From the NCBI GenBank assembly GCA_016342755.1, contig JAEINS010000026.1:1-62570 (forward strand): DNA of 62,570 bases, in the 5' to 3' direction. The position numbers and the translations under genes are program-made. Source of the stretch: Melioribacteraceae bacterium (GTDB lineage: Bacteria; Bacteroidota; Ignavibacteria; Ignavibacteriales; Melioribacteraceae). This document shows, piece after piece, positions 1 through 7,499 of this stretch; the stretch's first letter is position 1, and each line of letters opens with the position of its first letter. Below the pieces are notes generated by a model that ran no database searches, was not told the DNA's origin, and saw only the letters and a program-made list of their open reading frames with translations.

Positions 1-13
1 TTAGGATGGCTAA

Positions 14-2185
14 AATTCCACTTTTTTCGGGAATTTTAATTGTCGTTTAAAAGGAATTATAAATGTCGTTAATCAATCAGCACATGGTAAATGGACTTGG
101 ACAAATAATGATTTATCTGCGCCACCTCCAGCTGACAGAAAACCAATTAATTCAAAAATAAAAGATCCGTTAAATGGTAGAGATAGTTTAGAAGCATATT
201 TTTCATATTACTATGAGCAATTTACTGGTAACTATGATTCAAGTGGGGGTCCTATATATGTTGGAGTACCGACATATACTGATTGGAGAGTTGGCGATGA
301 GAGTTGTTTTTTTAATCCATTTAATTCAAAGGAATATGCATTTTATACAAATCCGAATTCAAATGGACAATTATTAGGAGGGAATAATTCACGTAGTGTA
401 CTATCTGGATTCAAAATTGATAATGTTTATATGAGCGGAGGAAAATTAAATATAGATGTAAAAGTTGGTGCAGATGCAAACGTTGTATCTCAAGATACAA
501 CTTTAGTTGAAGGTAATTGGTTTGTTTATGATGATATAACGATCTCAGAAGGAAAAACATTAACCATAGAAGCTGGTACTCAAATCACACTTGCAAATGG
601 TGCTTCCATTAATGTTGATGGAACCCTAATTGCTGAAGGTACTCCAACAGATCAAGTTTCAATGGATTTTGTATCATCAGACGCAACAAATAGAAACGGA
701 ATATGGATCTCAGAAACCGGAACAGTAGATATGAAGAGTACAGAAGTGCAAAATGCCTGGATAGCATTTTTAAATTATGATGGTACTTTAATTTTAGATA
801 GCTGCGATGTGCATGATAATCTACGAGGAGTCTATATAAGTAATGCAGTTAGTGCTTCAAATAACTGTAGTATTACGGATACATATTTAAGAAATAATAA
901 TGCTGAAGGTGCTTTCATAAGAAGATCATCCCCTTCAATTATTAATACTACTATTTCTGGAAATAGCACTACTGGATTAACTGCTCAAAGATATTCTCAT
1001 TTTGAAATGAAAAATAGCTCAATTATTAATAATGGTGGTGATGGGATTAATACTACTTTATATTCAGCACCTGATATGGGAGAGGGACAAGGAAATCATG
1101 GTTATAACCTAATTTCGGGTAATACTAGTTATGGTTTTAATATCCAAATTGGAGTAAATATTAGAGCTGAAGGTTCAAACACAATACATGCTAATGGAAA
1201 TAATTTGCTGACCTATGGTAATTGTATAATGTGGGCAGATCAAAACTACTGGGGAGGAAGTGCACCAGATACAAGTGCATTTGATTTAGAACCAACATCT
1301 ACATTTAATTATCAATCTTTTTTAACAACTGCACCTTCAGCCGGGTCATCACTACTTAAATCAATCAAAAATGAGAGTTTACTCAATTTAGCTTATAAGT
1401 CAATGTATGATAAAGAATATGATAAAGCTATTAAGCAGTTTGAGAAAATTATTGAAGAGAGTGATAATGAAAAAACTATAATTTTAGGGCTTAACGGATT
1501 AACAATTTGTTATGACAAGGCAAAGAAAAAAGGACTAGATAAATTTTTAAAAGATATAATAAAACCTCAAATTAAAAATCCTAAAGGAGAACTAAATAAA
1601 ATATATCTAGAAGTTTTTTCATCCGCATTAGAAAATGAAGGTAAATACAATGAAGCTTTATCTTATTATCTAGAAAAGAAAAATAATTTTGAAGAATCTG
1701 ATGAATTGAAAAAATCTTCACTATTAGATGAAATGGAATTATATCTGAAGAGTAATAATCGTGAAGCAGCGGAAAAAATCTCAAAAGAATTATCTAAACT
1801 AGATCTTTCAAGTCAGTTAAATGCACAAGCCACATTAGCAATTTATGATCGTAAATTGAAAAAAAATGGTTCTTATCAAAACTTTGATGCTGAATTATTA
1901 AAAGATGAAGTTGAAGAAAATATTGAAGATTATTCGGTAGGAAACCATCCAAATCCTTTTAATCCAACAACCAAAATAAATTATTATTTACCAAAAGCGG
2001 GACATGTTACATTAAAGGTCTATAATGTTTTGGGTAAAGAAGTAGTTAAATTAGTTGATGAAATCAAAACTGTGGGCAAATATACTGCAACATTTAACGC
2101 ATCAAATCTAGCTAGTGGAGTATATTTCTACACTATTCAAGTTAACGATTTTATTCAGACTAATAAAATGTTGTTGCTGAAGTAG
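14..2185 (+). CDS. Secreted beta-helix/TPR protein with T9SS sorting domain, 5' end missing or broken
   Basis: The reading frame is open from just after a stop at 11-13 to the stop at 2183-2185. The first ATG is at 431, where no ribosome binding site is visible. The 139 codons before it read like real protein (aromatic and Gly/Asn rich), so the true gene probably starts further upstream and is cut or frameshifted near the window edge. From about 540 to 1330 the product has N/G/S-rich right-handed beta-helix repeats. Helical TPR-like repeats follow (about 1370-1800, for example YDKAIKQFEKI). The last ~80 residues are a type IX secretion C-terminal sorting domain (HPNPFNPTTKINYYLP ... GVYFYTIQ ... 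KMLLLK). This predicts export across the outer membrane and surface attachment or release. The substrate is unknown. A hairpin follows the stop. Confidence 0.7.
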   Translation, partial: NSTFFGNFNCRLKGIINVVNQSAHGKWTWTNNDLSAPPPADRKPINSKIKDPLNGRDSLEAYFSYYYEQFTGNYDSSGGPIYVGVPTYTDWRVGDESCFFNPFNSKEYAFYTNPNSNGQLLGGNNSRSVLSGFKIDNVYMSGGKLNIDVKVGADANVVSQDTTLVEGNWFVYDDITISEGKTLTIEAGTQITLANGASINVDGTLIAEGTPTDQVSMDFVSSDATNRNGIWISETGTVDMKSTEVQNAWIAFLNYDGTLILDSCDVHDNLRGVYISNAVSASNNCSITDTYLRNNNAEGAFIRRSSPSIINTTISGNSTTGLTAQRYSHFEMKNSSIINNGGDGINTTLYSAPDMGEGQGNHGYNLISGNTSYGFNIQIGVNIRAEGSNTIHANGNNLLTYGNCIMWADQNYWGGSAPDTSAFDLEPTSTFNYQSFLTTAPSAGSSLLKSIKNESLLNLAYKSMYDKEYDKAIKQFEKIIEESDNEKTIILGLNGLTICYDKAKKKGLDKFLKDIIKPQIKNPKGELNKIYLEVFSSALENEGKYNEALSYYLEKKNNFEESDELKKSSLLDEMELYLKSNNREAAEKISKELSKLDLSSQLNAQATLAIYDRKLKKNGSYQNFDAELLKDEVEENIEDYSVGNHPNPFNPTTKINYYLPKAGHVTLKVYNVLGKEVVKLVDEIKTVGKYTATFNASNLASGVYFYTIQVNDFIQTNKMLLLK

Positions 2186-2199
2186 CTTATATATTTAAA

Positions 2200-2230
2200 G
2201 AATCCCACGATTTTTAAAATCGCGGGATTC
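2200..2230 (+). terminator. Hairpin after the sorting-domain gene
   Basis: The arms GAATCCCACGATTT (2200-2213) and AAATCGCGGGATTC (2217-2230) pair with one mismatch around a 3-nt loop, 15 bases after the stop codon. There is no T-run afterwards, so it is a probable rather than a clear intrinsic terminator. Confidence 0.45.
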
Positions 2231-2314
2231 TGGTATTAGAATTTTGGGCAATACACTCTAATATGGGGACATACAGATAGAGGGTAAAACAAAAACTAAT
2301 AAAAGGGAAGCAGC

Positions 2315-2785
2315 ATGCCGGAACAAAACAAAGTATCAATAGAAATACCGCCAGAAATATTAGATGAACTGGAAGAATCGGTAAAAAATATTAGTGAAAA
2401 ACTTAAGCCGTATCTAATAGCACTAACGCCCGAAGAGAGAAGGGCAATTCCCAAAATGAGTGATAAATCAGTTCCCTTTGTAGAAAAGGCTTTAAGCTAT
2501 GCAGAAGATTCTTCAGAGTTTACACCAGTTTATCTTAAAGTAGATGAAATGAAAATTGATGTTAAGGCAGTTAACGACCTTAACAGAATCTTTAAACCTA
2601 TAACACAAATTTATTCTAATCTTGACGACACAATTATGTATTCCGGCAGCGAAGCATTTCAATCGGCATTATCATATTATAAATCAGTTAAAATGGCAGC
2701 TGATATGGATATTCCAAATGCTAAGACTGTTTACGAAGATTTAAGTAAACGTTTTGCAAACAGGAGTAAAAAGGATAAATCTTAG
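2315..2785 (+). CDS. Conserved-looking hypothetical protein, 156 aa
   Basis: The gene has an ATG start behind an AAGGGAAG ribosome binding site. It encodes a soluble, acidic, mostly helical protein with no signal peptide or membrane segment. The early part (SIEIPPEILDELEESVKN, LTPEERRAIPKMSDKS) looks like a small alpha-helical bundle, and the end is a basic tail (RFANRSKKDKS). I do not recognise a family with a known role. Codon use resembles the neighbours, so it is likely a real gene. It stands alone between a hairpin and a long gene-free stretch. Confidence 0.7.
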   Translation: MPEQNKVSIEIPPEILDELEESVKNISEKLKPYLIALTPEERRAIPKMSDKSVPFVEKALSYAEDSSEFTPVYLKVDEMKIDVKAVNDLNRIFKPITQIYSNLDDTIMYSGSEAFQSALSYYKSVKMAADMDIPNAKTVYEDLSKRFANRSKKDKS

Positions 2786-2844
2786 AAGTTCATATTATCG
2801 AGAAATGATTTTTGTCTGATTTGAGCTAACTAAGGTGGTTTAGT

Positions 2845-3029
2845 GTTTCATGAAATGAAACATATCGAGACCCAGAAAGAATTGATCCCAAATTATTCAA
2901 TAAAAAAAATTGCACGGTGCTTCAGCGCCGTGATTAATAGAGCAAATAATATATTGGGTTTTAACCCAAATGATTTGGACTAAAGTCCAGTTATATTTTG
3001 TGTTTATCTACACCGCCATAAATGACAGT
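2845..3029. repeat. Cluster of short palindromes (REP-like)
   Basis: Five small inverted repeats lie within 185 bp. They are GTTTCA/TGAAAC (2845-2861), CACGGTGC-TTCA-GCGCCGTG (2913-2932), TTGGGTT-TT-AACCCAA (2954-2969), TGGACT-AA-AGTCCA (2976-2989) and a decayed CACCGCCA/TGACAGTG pair (3010-3029). Such runs resemble repetitive extragenic palindromes mobilised by REP-associated tyrosine transposases. No such transposase gene is in this window. Confidence 0.5.
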
Positions 3030-3107
3030 GTAATTGATAAGCTAATGATAATTCAGTTAATTTCTAACGCATAATCTGGGATAAATGAACTATGTTGGTT
3101 GTTGAAT

Positions 3108-3150
3108 GATTTTTCATCTCGATTCCGACAAGTTGGAACTATCGATGACC
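3108..3150. repeat. Dispersed repeat copy, CATCTCG...CGATGACC type (copy 1)
   Basis: GATTTTTCATCTCGATTC leads into an imperfect palindrome and ends ATCGATGACC. A second, diverged copy with the same ends lies at 3542-3587. Neither overlaps a gene. The layout looks like a short non-coding dispersed element. Confidence 0.4.
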
Positions 3151-3231
3151 TTTATAAACCAAATTCAAATTAATAAAAGTCCAAATTGAATCTATTTTAT
3201 TCAATCTCAAACCTATTTGTATCAATTTTGC

Positions 3232-3438
3232 AGAAAATAACATCAAAGTTCAAGAAAAGTTCTTAAGGCCTCGAGAAAATAACTATAATTTCAAGAAAAT
3301 TTCTACAAATATGAAGAAAATAACTTCGAAACTTGAGAAAACTTCATAAATCATGGAGAAAGTTTCTTAAACTTTTGAGAATTTTTCTATAAATTGGAGA
3401 AAATAGCTCCAACATTGGAGAACTTTTCTCCAATGTTG
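3232..3438. repeat. Ten degenerate tandem repeats of 20-21 bp ending in a perfect hairpin
   Basis: Ten contiguous units start with AGAAA or AGAA at 3232, 3253, 3274, 3294, 3315, 3336, 3357, 3378, 3398 and 3419. The loose consensus is AGAAAATTTCTNCAAATNTTGG. Units are 20 or 21 bp, so they do not keep one reading frame, and stops occur in each frame. The last two units form a perfect 13-bp inverted repeat, CAACATTGGAGAA (3410-3422) and TTCTCCAATGTTG (3426-3438), with a 3-nt loop. There are no spacers, so this is not a CRISPR array. Confidence 0.75.
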
Positions 3439-3541
3439 AATAGATTTGTAACTAATTTTATTGGTTCGCTATATTTTATGGGTCAATGACTGAGGTCCTG
3501 ATCCGACTAGAAACTAAAAAATTTATGTGCTGCTGTGCAGT

Positions 3542-3587
3542 GATTTTGCATCTCGGTACGTTCGGTAAAGCTGAACACTCGATGACC
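3542..3587. repeat. Dispersed repeat copy, CATCTCG...CGATGACC type (copy 2)
   Basis: GATTTTGCATCTCGGTACG, then GTTCGGTAAAGCTGAAC (an imperfect inverted repeat), then ACTCGATGACC. It shares its ends and overall plan with 3108-3150, but the middle differs. The rest of 3439-3617 shows nothing else I can name. Confidence 0.4.
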
Positions 3588-3617
3588 GAAGTCGTATCTG
3601 GATAGTAAAAGAAATTA

Positions 3618-4160
3618 TTATAACTCTTTAAACATCTCGTGTAGACTTAAATATTGAATTGCACAGATAGTTTTTGCATCAACTATTTCACCATTCTTAA
3701 TTTTTTCTTGAACTTCTTTAAGCGTAAACTCATGTACTTCCATTCCATGTTCGCCTTCTTCACGTGCATGTTCGCCAGGTGTTAAGTCTTCGGCTAAGTA
3801 TATGTATAATATTTCAGAACAGAATCCTGGGGTAGTATAAATTTCTCCAAGTTTACTTATCTTTTCAGTTGTATAACCAGTTTCTTCTGTTAATTCTCTG
3901 CCAGCACAAAGCTGCGGATCTTCATTTATTTCAAGTTTACCAGCAGGAAGTTCCAGTAGAAATTTTTGAAACGGATATCTAAATTGATTTACAAAAACAA
4001 TTTTATTTCCATTTGTAACAGGAAGTACTACCGCACCGCCATTGTGTAATGCTACTTCTCTAACACCTTTATTCCCACTATCATATTCAAGTTGATCTAC
4101 TTGAATGTCAAATACATAACCCTTAAAAACTATATCACTTTTTGTTACTTTGTAATTCAT
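3618..4160 (-). CDS. Nudix hydrolase, ADP-ribose pyrophosphatase-like
   Basis: A 180-aa cytosolic Nudix hydrolase, predicted to split ADP-ribose (or a related nucleoside diphosphate) into AMP and a phosphosugar. The full Nudix box is present at about residues 74-96: G74, E80, then RELTEETGY at 88-96, matching Gx5Ex7REUxEExGU. The flanking layout (N-terminal strand domain, AVVLPV, then FRYP before the box, and the TTPGF segment after it) fits the NudF/ADP-ribose type rather than MutT. The ATG at 4160 has a GAGGAC ribosome binding site. A terminator-like hairpin lies just upstream, so it is probably transcribed separately from the DUF1232 gene behind it. The exact substrate is inferred from the family. 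Confidence 0.88.
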   Translation of the reverse strand: MNYKVTKSDIVFKGYVFDIQVDQLEYDSGNKGVREVALHNGGAVVLPVTNGNKIVFVNQFRYPFQKFLLELPAGKLEINEDPQLCAGRELTEETGYTTEKISKLGEIYTTPGFCSEILYIYLAEDLTPGEHAREEGEHGMEVHEFTLKEVQEKIKNGEIVDAKTICAIQYLSLHEMFKEL

Positions 4161-4177
4161 GCTGTCCTCGTATAAAA

Positions 4178-4200
4178 TAAAAGAGGCAGAGCCTCTTTTA
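4178..4200 (-). terminator. Intrinsic terminator for the minus-strand genes upstream
   Basis: TAAAAGAGGC and GCCTCTTTTA form a perfect 10-bp stem with a 3-nt loop. Read on the minus strand, a T-rich tail (TTTTATTTTA) follows. It lies between the DUF1232 gene and the Nudix gene. Confidence 0.7.
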
Positions 4201-4220
4201 TAAACTTATAAAAATGTTGT

Positions 4221-4283
4221 CACACTGAGCCTGTCGAAGTGTGGAAATGAACCAATGCTTTTAGTTCTCGACAAGCTCGAACT
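4221..4283. repeat. Dispersed repeat pair with GTCGA cores
   Basis: Two short hairpins lie side by side: CACACT...AGTGTG around GAGCCTGTCGA (4221-4243) and AGTTC...GAACT around TCGACAAGCTC (4263-4283). On the minus strand they read GAGCTTGTCGAGAAC and ACTTCGACAGGCTCAGTG. From memory, these word types are scattered between genes in many Bacteroidota genomes. They are non-coding here. Confidence 0.5.
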
Positions 4284-4295
4284 GACTAAAAATTT

Positions 4296-4655
4296 TTACT
4301 TTTCCTCGTAATAAGGAATAATCTCGCTTCCTAAATATTTAAGCAATGCGGTTATTACACCAAGATCATCTAAATAACCAACAAGCGGAGCCAAGTCAGT
4401 TATAGCATCAACGGGAGAGATAAAGTAGATTAAAGCCGCCACTACAATTGACTTTCTATACCAGACAATATTACTATCCATTAAATATCTAACTAAAGCT
4501 TTAATGTCTTTCATGAAAGAAATTTTCTTGCCGGCCTTTTCAAGCTTAACCCAAATATTCTCTTCTATATATTTAGTTTTTTCTTCTACCTTTTCCGGCG
4601 TACTATATAATTGAGCTAAATATTCCGGATCAGTTTTAGGATCATGTTCTTGCAT
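4296..4655 (-). CDS. DUF1232 (YkvA-like) membrane protein
   Basis: A 119-aa protein with a helical, charged N-terminal half and a C-terminal DUF1232 core. The core holds the family signature around IYFISPVDAITDLAPLVGYLDDLG, a hydrophobic stretch followed by the conserved P-x-D and D-D residues. The family is small and membrane associated, and its function is not established. The gene starts 15 bases after the stop of the S9 peptidase gene, so the two are probably co-transcribed and end at the 4178-4200 hairpin. Confidence 0.8.
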   Translation of the reverse strand: MQEHDPKTDPEYLAQLYSTPEKVEEKTKYIEENIWVKLEKAGKKISFMKDIKALVRYLMDSNIVWYRKSIVVAALIYFISPVDAITDLAPLVGYLDDLGVITALLKYLGSEIIPYYEEK

Positions 4656-4670
4656 ACTTAAAATCTCCAG

Positions 4671-6695
4671 TTAAAATTTCTTGAACCAATTATAAATAGA
4701 ATTCCACCACAATTTAGCATTTTGCGGTTTTGTAACAAAGTGGTATTCGTCCGGGAAATACAGCAGTTTACTTTCAACTTTCATTTTTTGCAGTGCTGTA
4801 AAAAGTTCAAAAGCCTGTCCCTCGGGAACTCTAAAATCATAAGCCCCGTGAATAACTAACATTGGTGTTTTAAAATTTTCAACATAATTATGAGGAGACC
4901 ACTTTTTATATAGCTCAGGATTTTCCCAGGGTGTTCCGCCCATTTCCCATTCAGGAAACCATAATTCTTCAGTTACACCATACATACTTTCCATGTTATA
5001 AACACCGGCATGACAAACTAATGCTGTAAACCGATCTGTGTGACCTTCGATCCAGTTAATCATATAACCGCCATACGAGGCTCCGGCTGCAAATGTTTTG
5101 TTCTTATCGATGTATTTGTAGTTATTAACTGCATAGTCGTAAGAGTTCATTAAATCGGTGTAAACTTTGCCGCCCCAGTCTTGCGAAATTTCGTCAGTAA
5201 ATTTTTGTCCGTAGCCAACGCTGCCTCTCGGATTTGTTGCCACTACAACATAACCGGGCGCGGCAAACATTTGTAAATTCCAGCGAAAATGGAAATCATC
5301 CTGCCAGTGCCCCTGTGGTCCGCCGTGAATTAGGAAAACCATCGGATATTTTTTATTCTCGTCAAAGAAAGGAGGTTTTACTATTATTGACTGAACTCTT
5401 GCGCCATTGGCTCCTTCTGTCCAGAAATATTCAACTTCATTCATATCAATGTCTGCAAGAATATTTTTGTTAGTTGCAGTAATCTGCTTTAATTCAGTTC
5501 CATCAAGATTCATTGAAAAAATTTCATATGGAAAAGTTGATCTTTGATGTTTGAAGAATAATTTTTTACCGTCTTCGGATAAAATAAGATTTGATGAAAC
5601 TACTTTTTCTTTAAGTAGTTCATTCTTACCAGATTCAATGTTGAATCTGTAAATAGAATTATAAATTTCATTTGCGGAATTATAATAAATATCTTTTGAA
5701 TCGGGCGACCAAACCATTTCGCCAAATGAAATATCTAAATCATCAGTTAAGTTTTTTAGCTCTCCGGTATTTCGATTGTATAATACTAATGTTTGTTTGT
5801 CGGCTTCAAAACCTGCTCTGGCCATCGATCTGAAAGCTATATACTTTCCGTCTGGCGAATAAACCGGCTGATTATCATTACCTTCGCTCACAGATATTTT
5901 TTTTATTGGAGTTTTTTTACCGTTTTTTACATCTGCCAGATTAAGTAAAAATATTTCATTGTTGGTGCTTGTTGCAAGAACTTCAGAATCATTCATTGTA
6001 AAAGCAATTTCATCACTGTTGGGCGAAAATGAATAGTCATTGCTGCTCCCGAGAGCAATTGTAGGAACATCAAATTTACTGTTCAGATTAAGATCTGTAT
6101 AATCTTTTTTGTTTAGATCGAATAAAAATAAGTGACTTCTTTTTGGTCCCCGCCAATCGTTCCAGTGTTTATACATTAATTCTGTAAAAACTTTTGCTTT
6201 TACTTTTGAGGTTTCTTTTTCTTCATCTCTTTTTTTATTTTCCGACTGGGTAACAAGATCAGGATAAACCATGCTGCTGAAAACAATTTTATCATTTTCT
6301 TTTGAAAATTCAACACCGGAAACACCTGAGTATAAACCAGTTATTGCAATTTGATTTGTTCCATCAAGATTGCAGTTCCAAAGTTGTCCTTTTTTTATAA
6401 ACGATATTTTGCTGTTGCTCATAAACAGAGGAGAAGATTCACTCTCTTTGCTTTTAAGAATACATTTAGGATTTGTGCCATCTGCCGAAACTACCCATAT
6501 ATCTGAGTTCCCTTTGTTCTCTTCCATAGAATATGTTGTTACTGAGTAAGCTATTGTTTTTCCGTCAGGAGAAAGATCTATAGAACCAATTCTATTCATT
6601 GTCCACAAATCATCAATAGAAAGTGCGTGTTTTTCTTGTGCTGTAGCCAGATTTGAAAATAAAAATAATAATACCAACAAGATGAAATTTTTCAT
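4671..6695 (-). CDS. S9 family serine peptidase (acylaminoacyl-peptidase / dipeptidyl-peptidase type), exported
   Basis: A 674-aa prolyl-oligopeptidase-fold enzyme that should cleave short peptides outside the cytoplasm. I place the start at 6695, where GAGGGAAGA precedes the ATG and the product opens with a signal peptide (MKNFILLVLLFLFSNLATAQ). An upstream in-frame ATG at 6782 would bury that signal. Next comes a WD40/TolB-like beta-propeller with repeated SPDGK, SPNSD and SPDSK blades. The C-terminal alpha/beta-hydrolase domain has the nucleophile elbow GASYGGYM, the Asp in HGAYDFRVP and the His in PDEYHF, so the triad looks intact. It leads the small operon with the DUF1232 gene. Exact specificity (acylaminoacyl versus dipeptidyl) cannot be read from sequence. 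Confidence 0.88.
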   Translation of the reverse strand: MKNFILLVLLFLFSNLATAQEKHALSIDDLWTMNRIGSIDLSPDGKTIAYSVTTYSMEENKGNSDIWVVSADGTNPKCILKSKESESSPLFMSNSKISFIKKGQLWNCNLDGTNQIAITGLYSGVSGVEFSKENDKIVFSSMVYPDLVTQSENKKRDEEKETSKVKAKVFTELMYKHWNDWRGPKRSHLFLFDLNKKDYTDLNLNSKFDVPTIALGSSNDYSFSPNSDEIAFTMNDSEVLATSTNNEIFLLNLADVKNGKKTPIKKISVSEGNDNQPVYSPDGKYIAFRSMARAGFEADKQTLVLYNRNTGELKNLTDDLDISFGEMVWSPDSKDIYYNSANEIYNSIYRFNIESGKNELLKEKVVSSNLILSEDGKKLFFKHQRSTFPYEIFSMNLDGTELKQITATNKNILADIDMNEVEYFWTEGANGARVQSIIVKPPFFDENKKYPMVFLIHGGPQGHWQDDFHFRWNLQMFAAPGYVVVATNPRGSVGYGQKFTDEISQDWGGKVYTDLMNSYDYAVNNYKYIDKNKTFAAGASYGGYMINWIEGHTDRFTALVCHAGVYNMESMYGVTEELWFPEWEMGGTPWENPELYKKWSPHNYVENFKTPMLVIHGAYDFRVPEGQAFELFTALQKMKVESKLLYFPDEYHFVTKPQNAKLWWNSIYNWFKKF

Positions 6696-6793
6696 TCTTC
6701 CCTCATAAATAGTAAATAATTTAATCCCTAAAAATACGCTATGAAATAGTGAAAGGCAATTTTGAAAGATTGGGGTTAGCACGACTTTAAATG

Positions 6794-7006
6794 TTATTTT
6801 CCTGAAATCTTTTTTAAAACTTTTTGAAGAATTTCATTTTCATCTTTTTCATCTAACAGAGCATTTTCAATTTGTTTCGATTCTCTTAAAAATTCAATTT
6901 TTCCTTCAAATAGTTTAATATTCTTTTTTATAAACAGATATTCTTTTTCATAAAGGGAACCTGGATAATAGACATAATTAAAAAGATGTTTTTGTGTTAT
7001 TTTCAC
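6794..7006 (-). CDS. Small hypothetical protein, 70 aa
   Basis: A short charged ORF (MKITQKHLFNYVYYPGSL ... EILQKVLKKISGK) predicted to be helical, with no signal or membrane segment. The opening, a helix that could recruit or count termini, loosely recalls the N-terminus of small anti-sigma or zf-HC2-type proteins, but no Cys/His pair is present. The ribosome binding site is weak (GAAGTGAAA). It is kept because its composition is protein-like and nothing overlaps it, but it could be spurious. Confidence 0.45.
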   Translation of the reverse strand: MKITQKHLFNYVYYPGSLYEKEYLFIKKNIKLFEGKIEFLRESKQIENALLDEKDENEILQKVLKKISGK

Positions 7007-7151
7007 TTCTATCTAAGCAGTTATTTATGAAAAAGTAATAATCTAATATAATTGAATATTTTTTTTTAACAAAAAAGTTCTTGAATCAAATTCTATAATT
7101 TTCAGAATTTTATCCGATAGTGTATCTAAAGTATTAAAGGAAATTATTTTA

Positions 7152-7499
7152 ATGAAGTTTATACCGGTTTTAATATTAACACTAGTTTTATTATCTGCAA
7201 GCCAATTGTCCGCGCAAACCAAACAACAGCTTGCGGGTAAACAGAAAAACTATATTATAGCGACAAAATATATAAACAAAGGGAACTATCATTTAAAAAA
7301 GAAAAAGTATTTATGGGCACTGCAGGCATACAGCAAATCGTTAAAACAGTATCCTTTGGCGGCTGCATATACTAATATGGCAATTGTTTATAGAAAGTTT
7401 GGCGATACAAAAAAAATGCTTAAGTGTTTGAAAAGTGCCGGTCATTTAGGCGATGGAAAAGCCAAACGTATATGGGAACTTCATAAAAGAGGGTTTTAA
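7152..7499 (+). CDS. Small exported TPR-like protein, 115 aa
   Basis: An N-terminal signal peptide (MKFIPVLILTLVLLSASQLSAQ) is followed by about two TPR-like helical hairpins (YLWALQAYSKSLKQYP, AAAYTNMAIVYRKFGD). A very basic middle (HLKKKKY) stands out. It is likely a periplasmic or envelope-attached scaffold; partners are unknown. Its TAA overlaps the stop codon of the convergent cheB-like gene by 3 bp, so there is no room for a separate terminator between them. Confidence 0.72.
   Translation: MKFIPVLILTLVLLSASQLSAQTKQQLAGKQKNYIIATKYINKGNYHLKKKKYLWALQAYSKSLKQYPLAAAYTNMAIVYRKFGDTKKMLKCLKSAGHLGDGKAKRIWELHKRGF

Noticed and set aside
431-2185. Complete gene starting at the ATG at 431
   Set aside because: No ribosome binding site, and 139 upstream codons in the same frame look like protein; treated as a 5'-incomplete gene.
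3232-3438. CRISPR array
   Set aside because: Units are contiguous and degenerate at 20-21 bp with no unique spacers, and no cas gene is nearby.
6696-6782. Longer N-terminus for the S9 peptidase from the ATG at 6782
   Set aside because: It would place 29 residues before a clear signal peptide; the ATG at 6695 has a good ribosome binding site.
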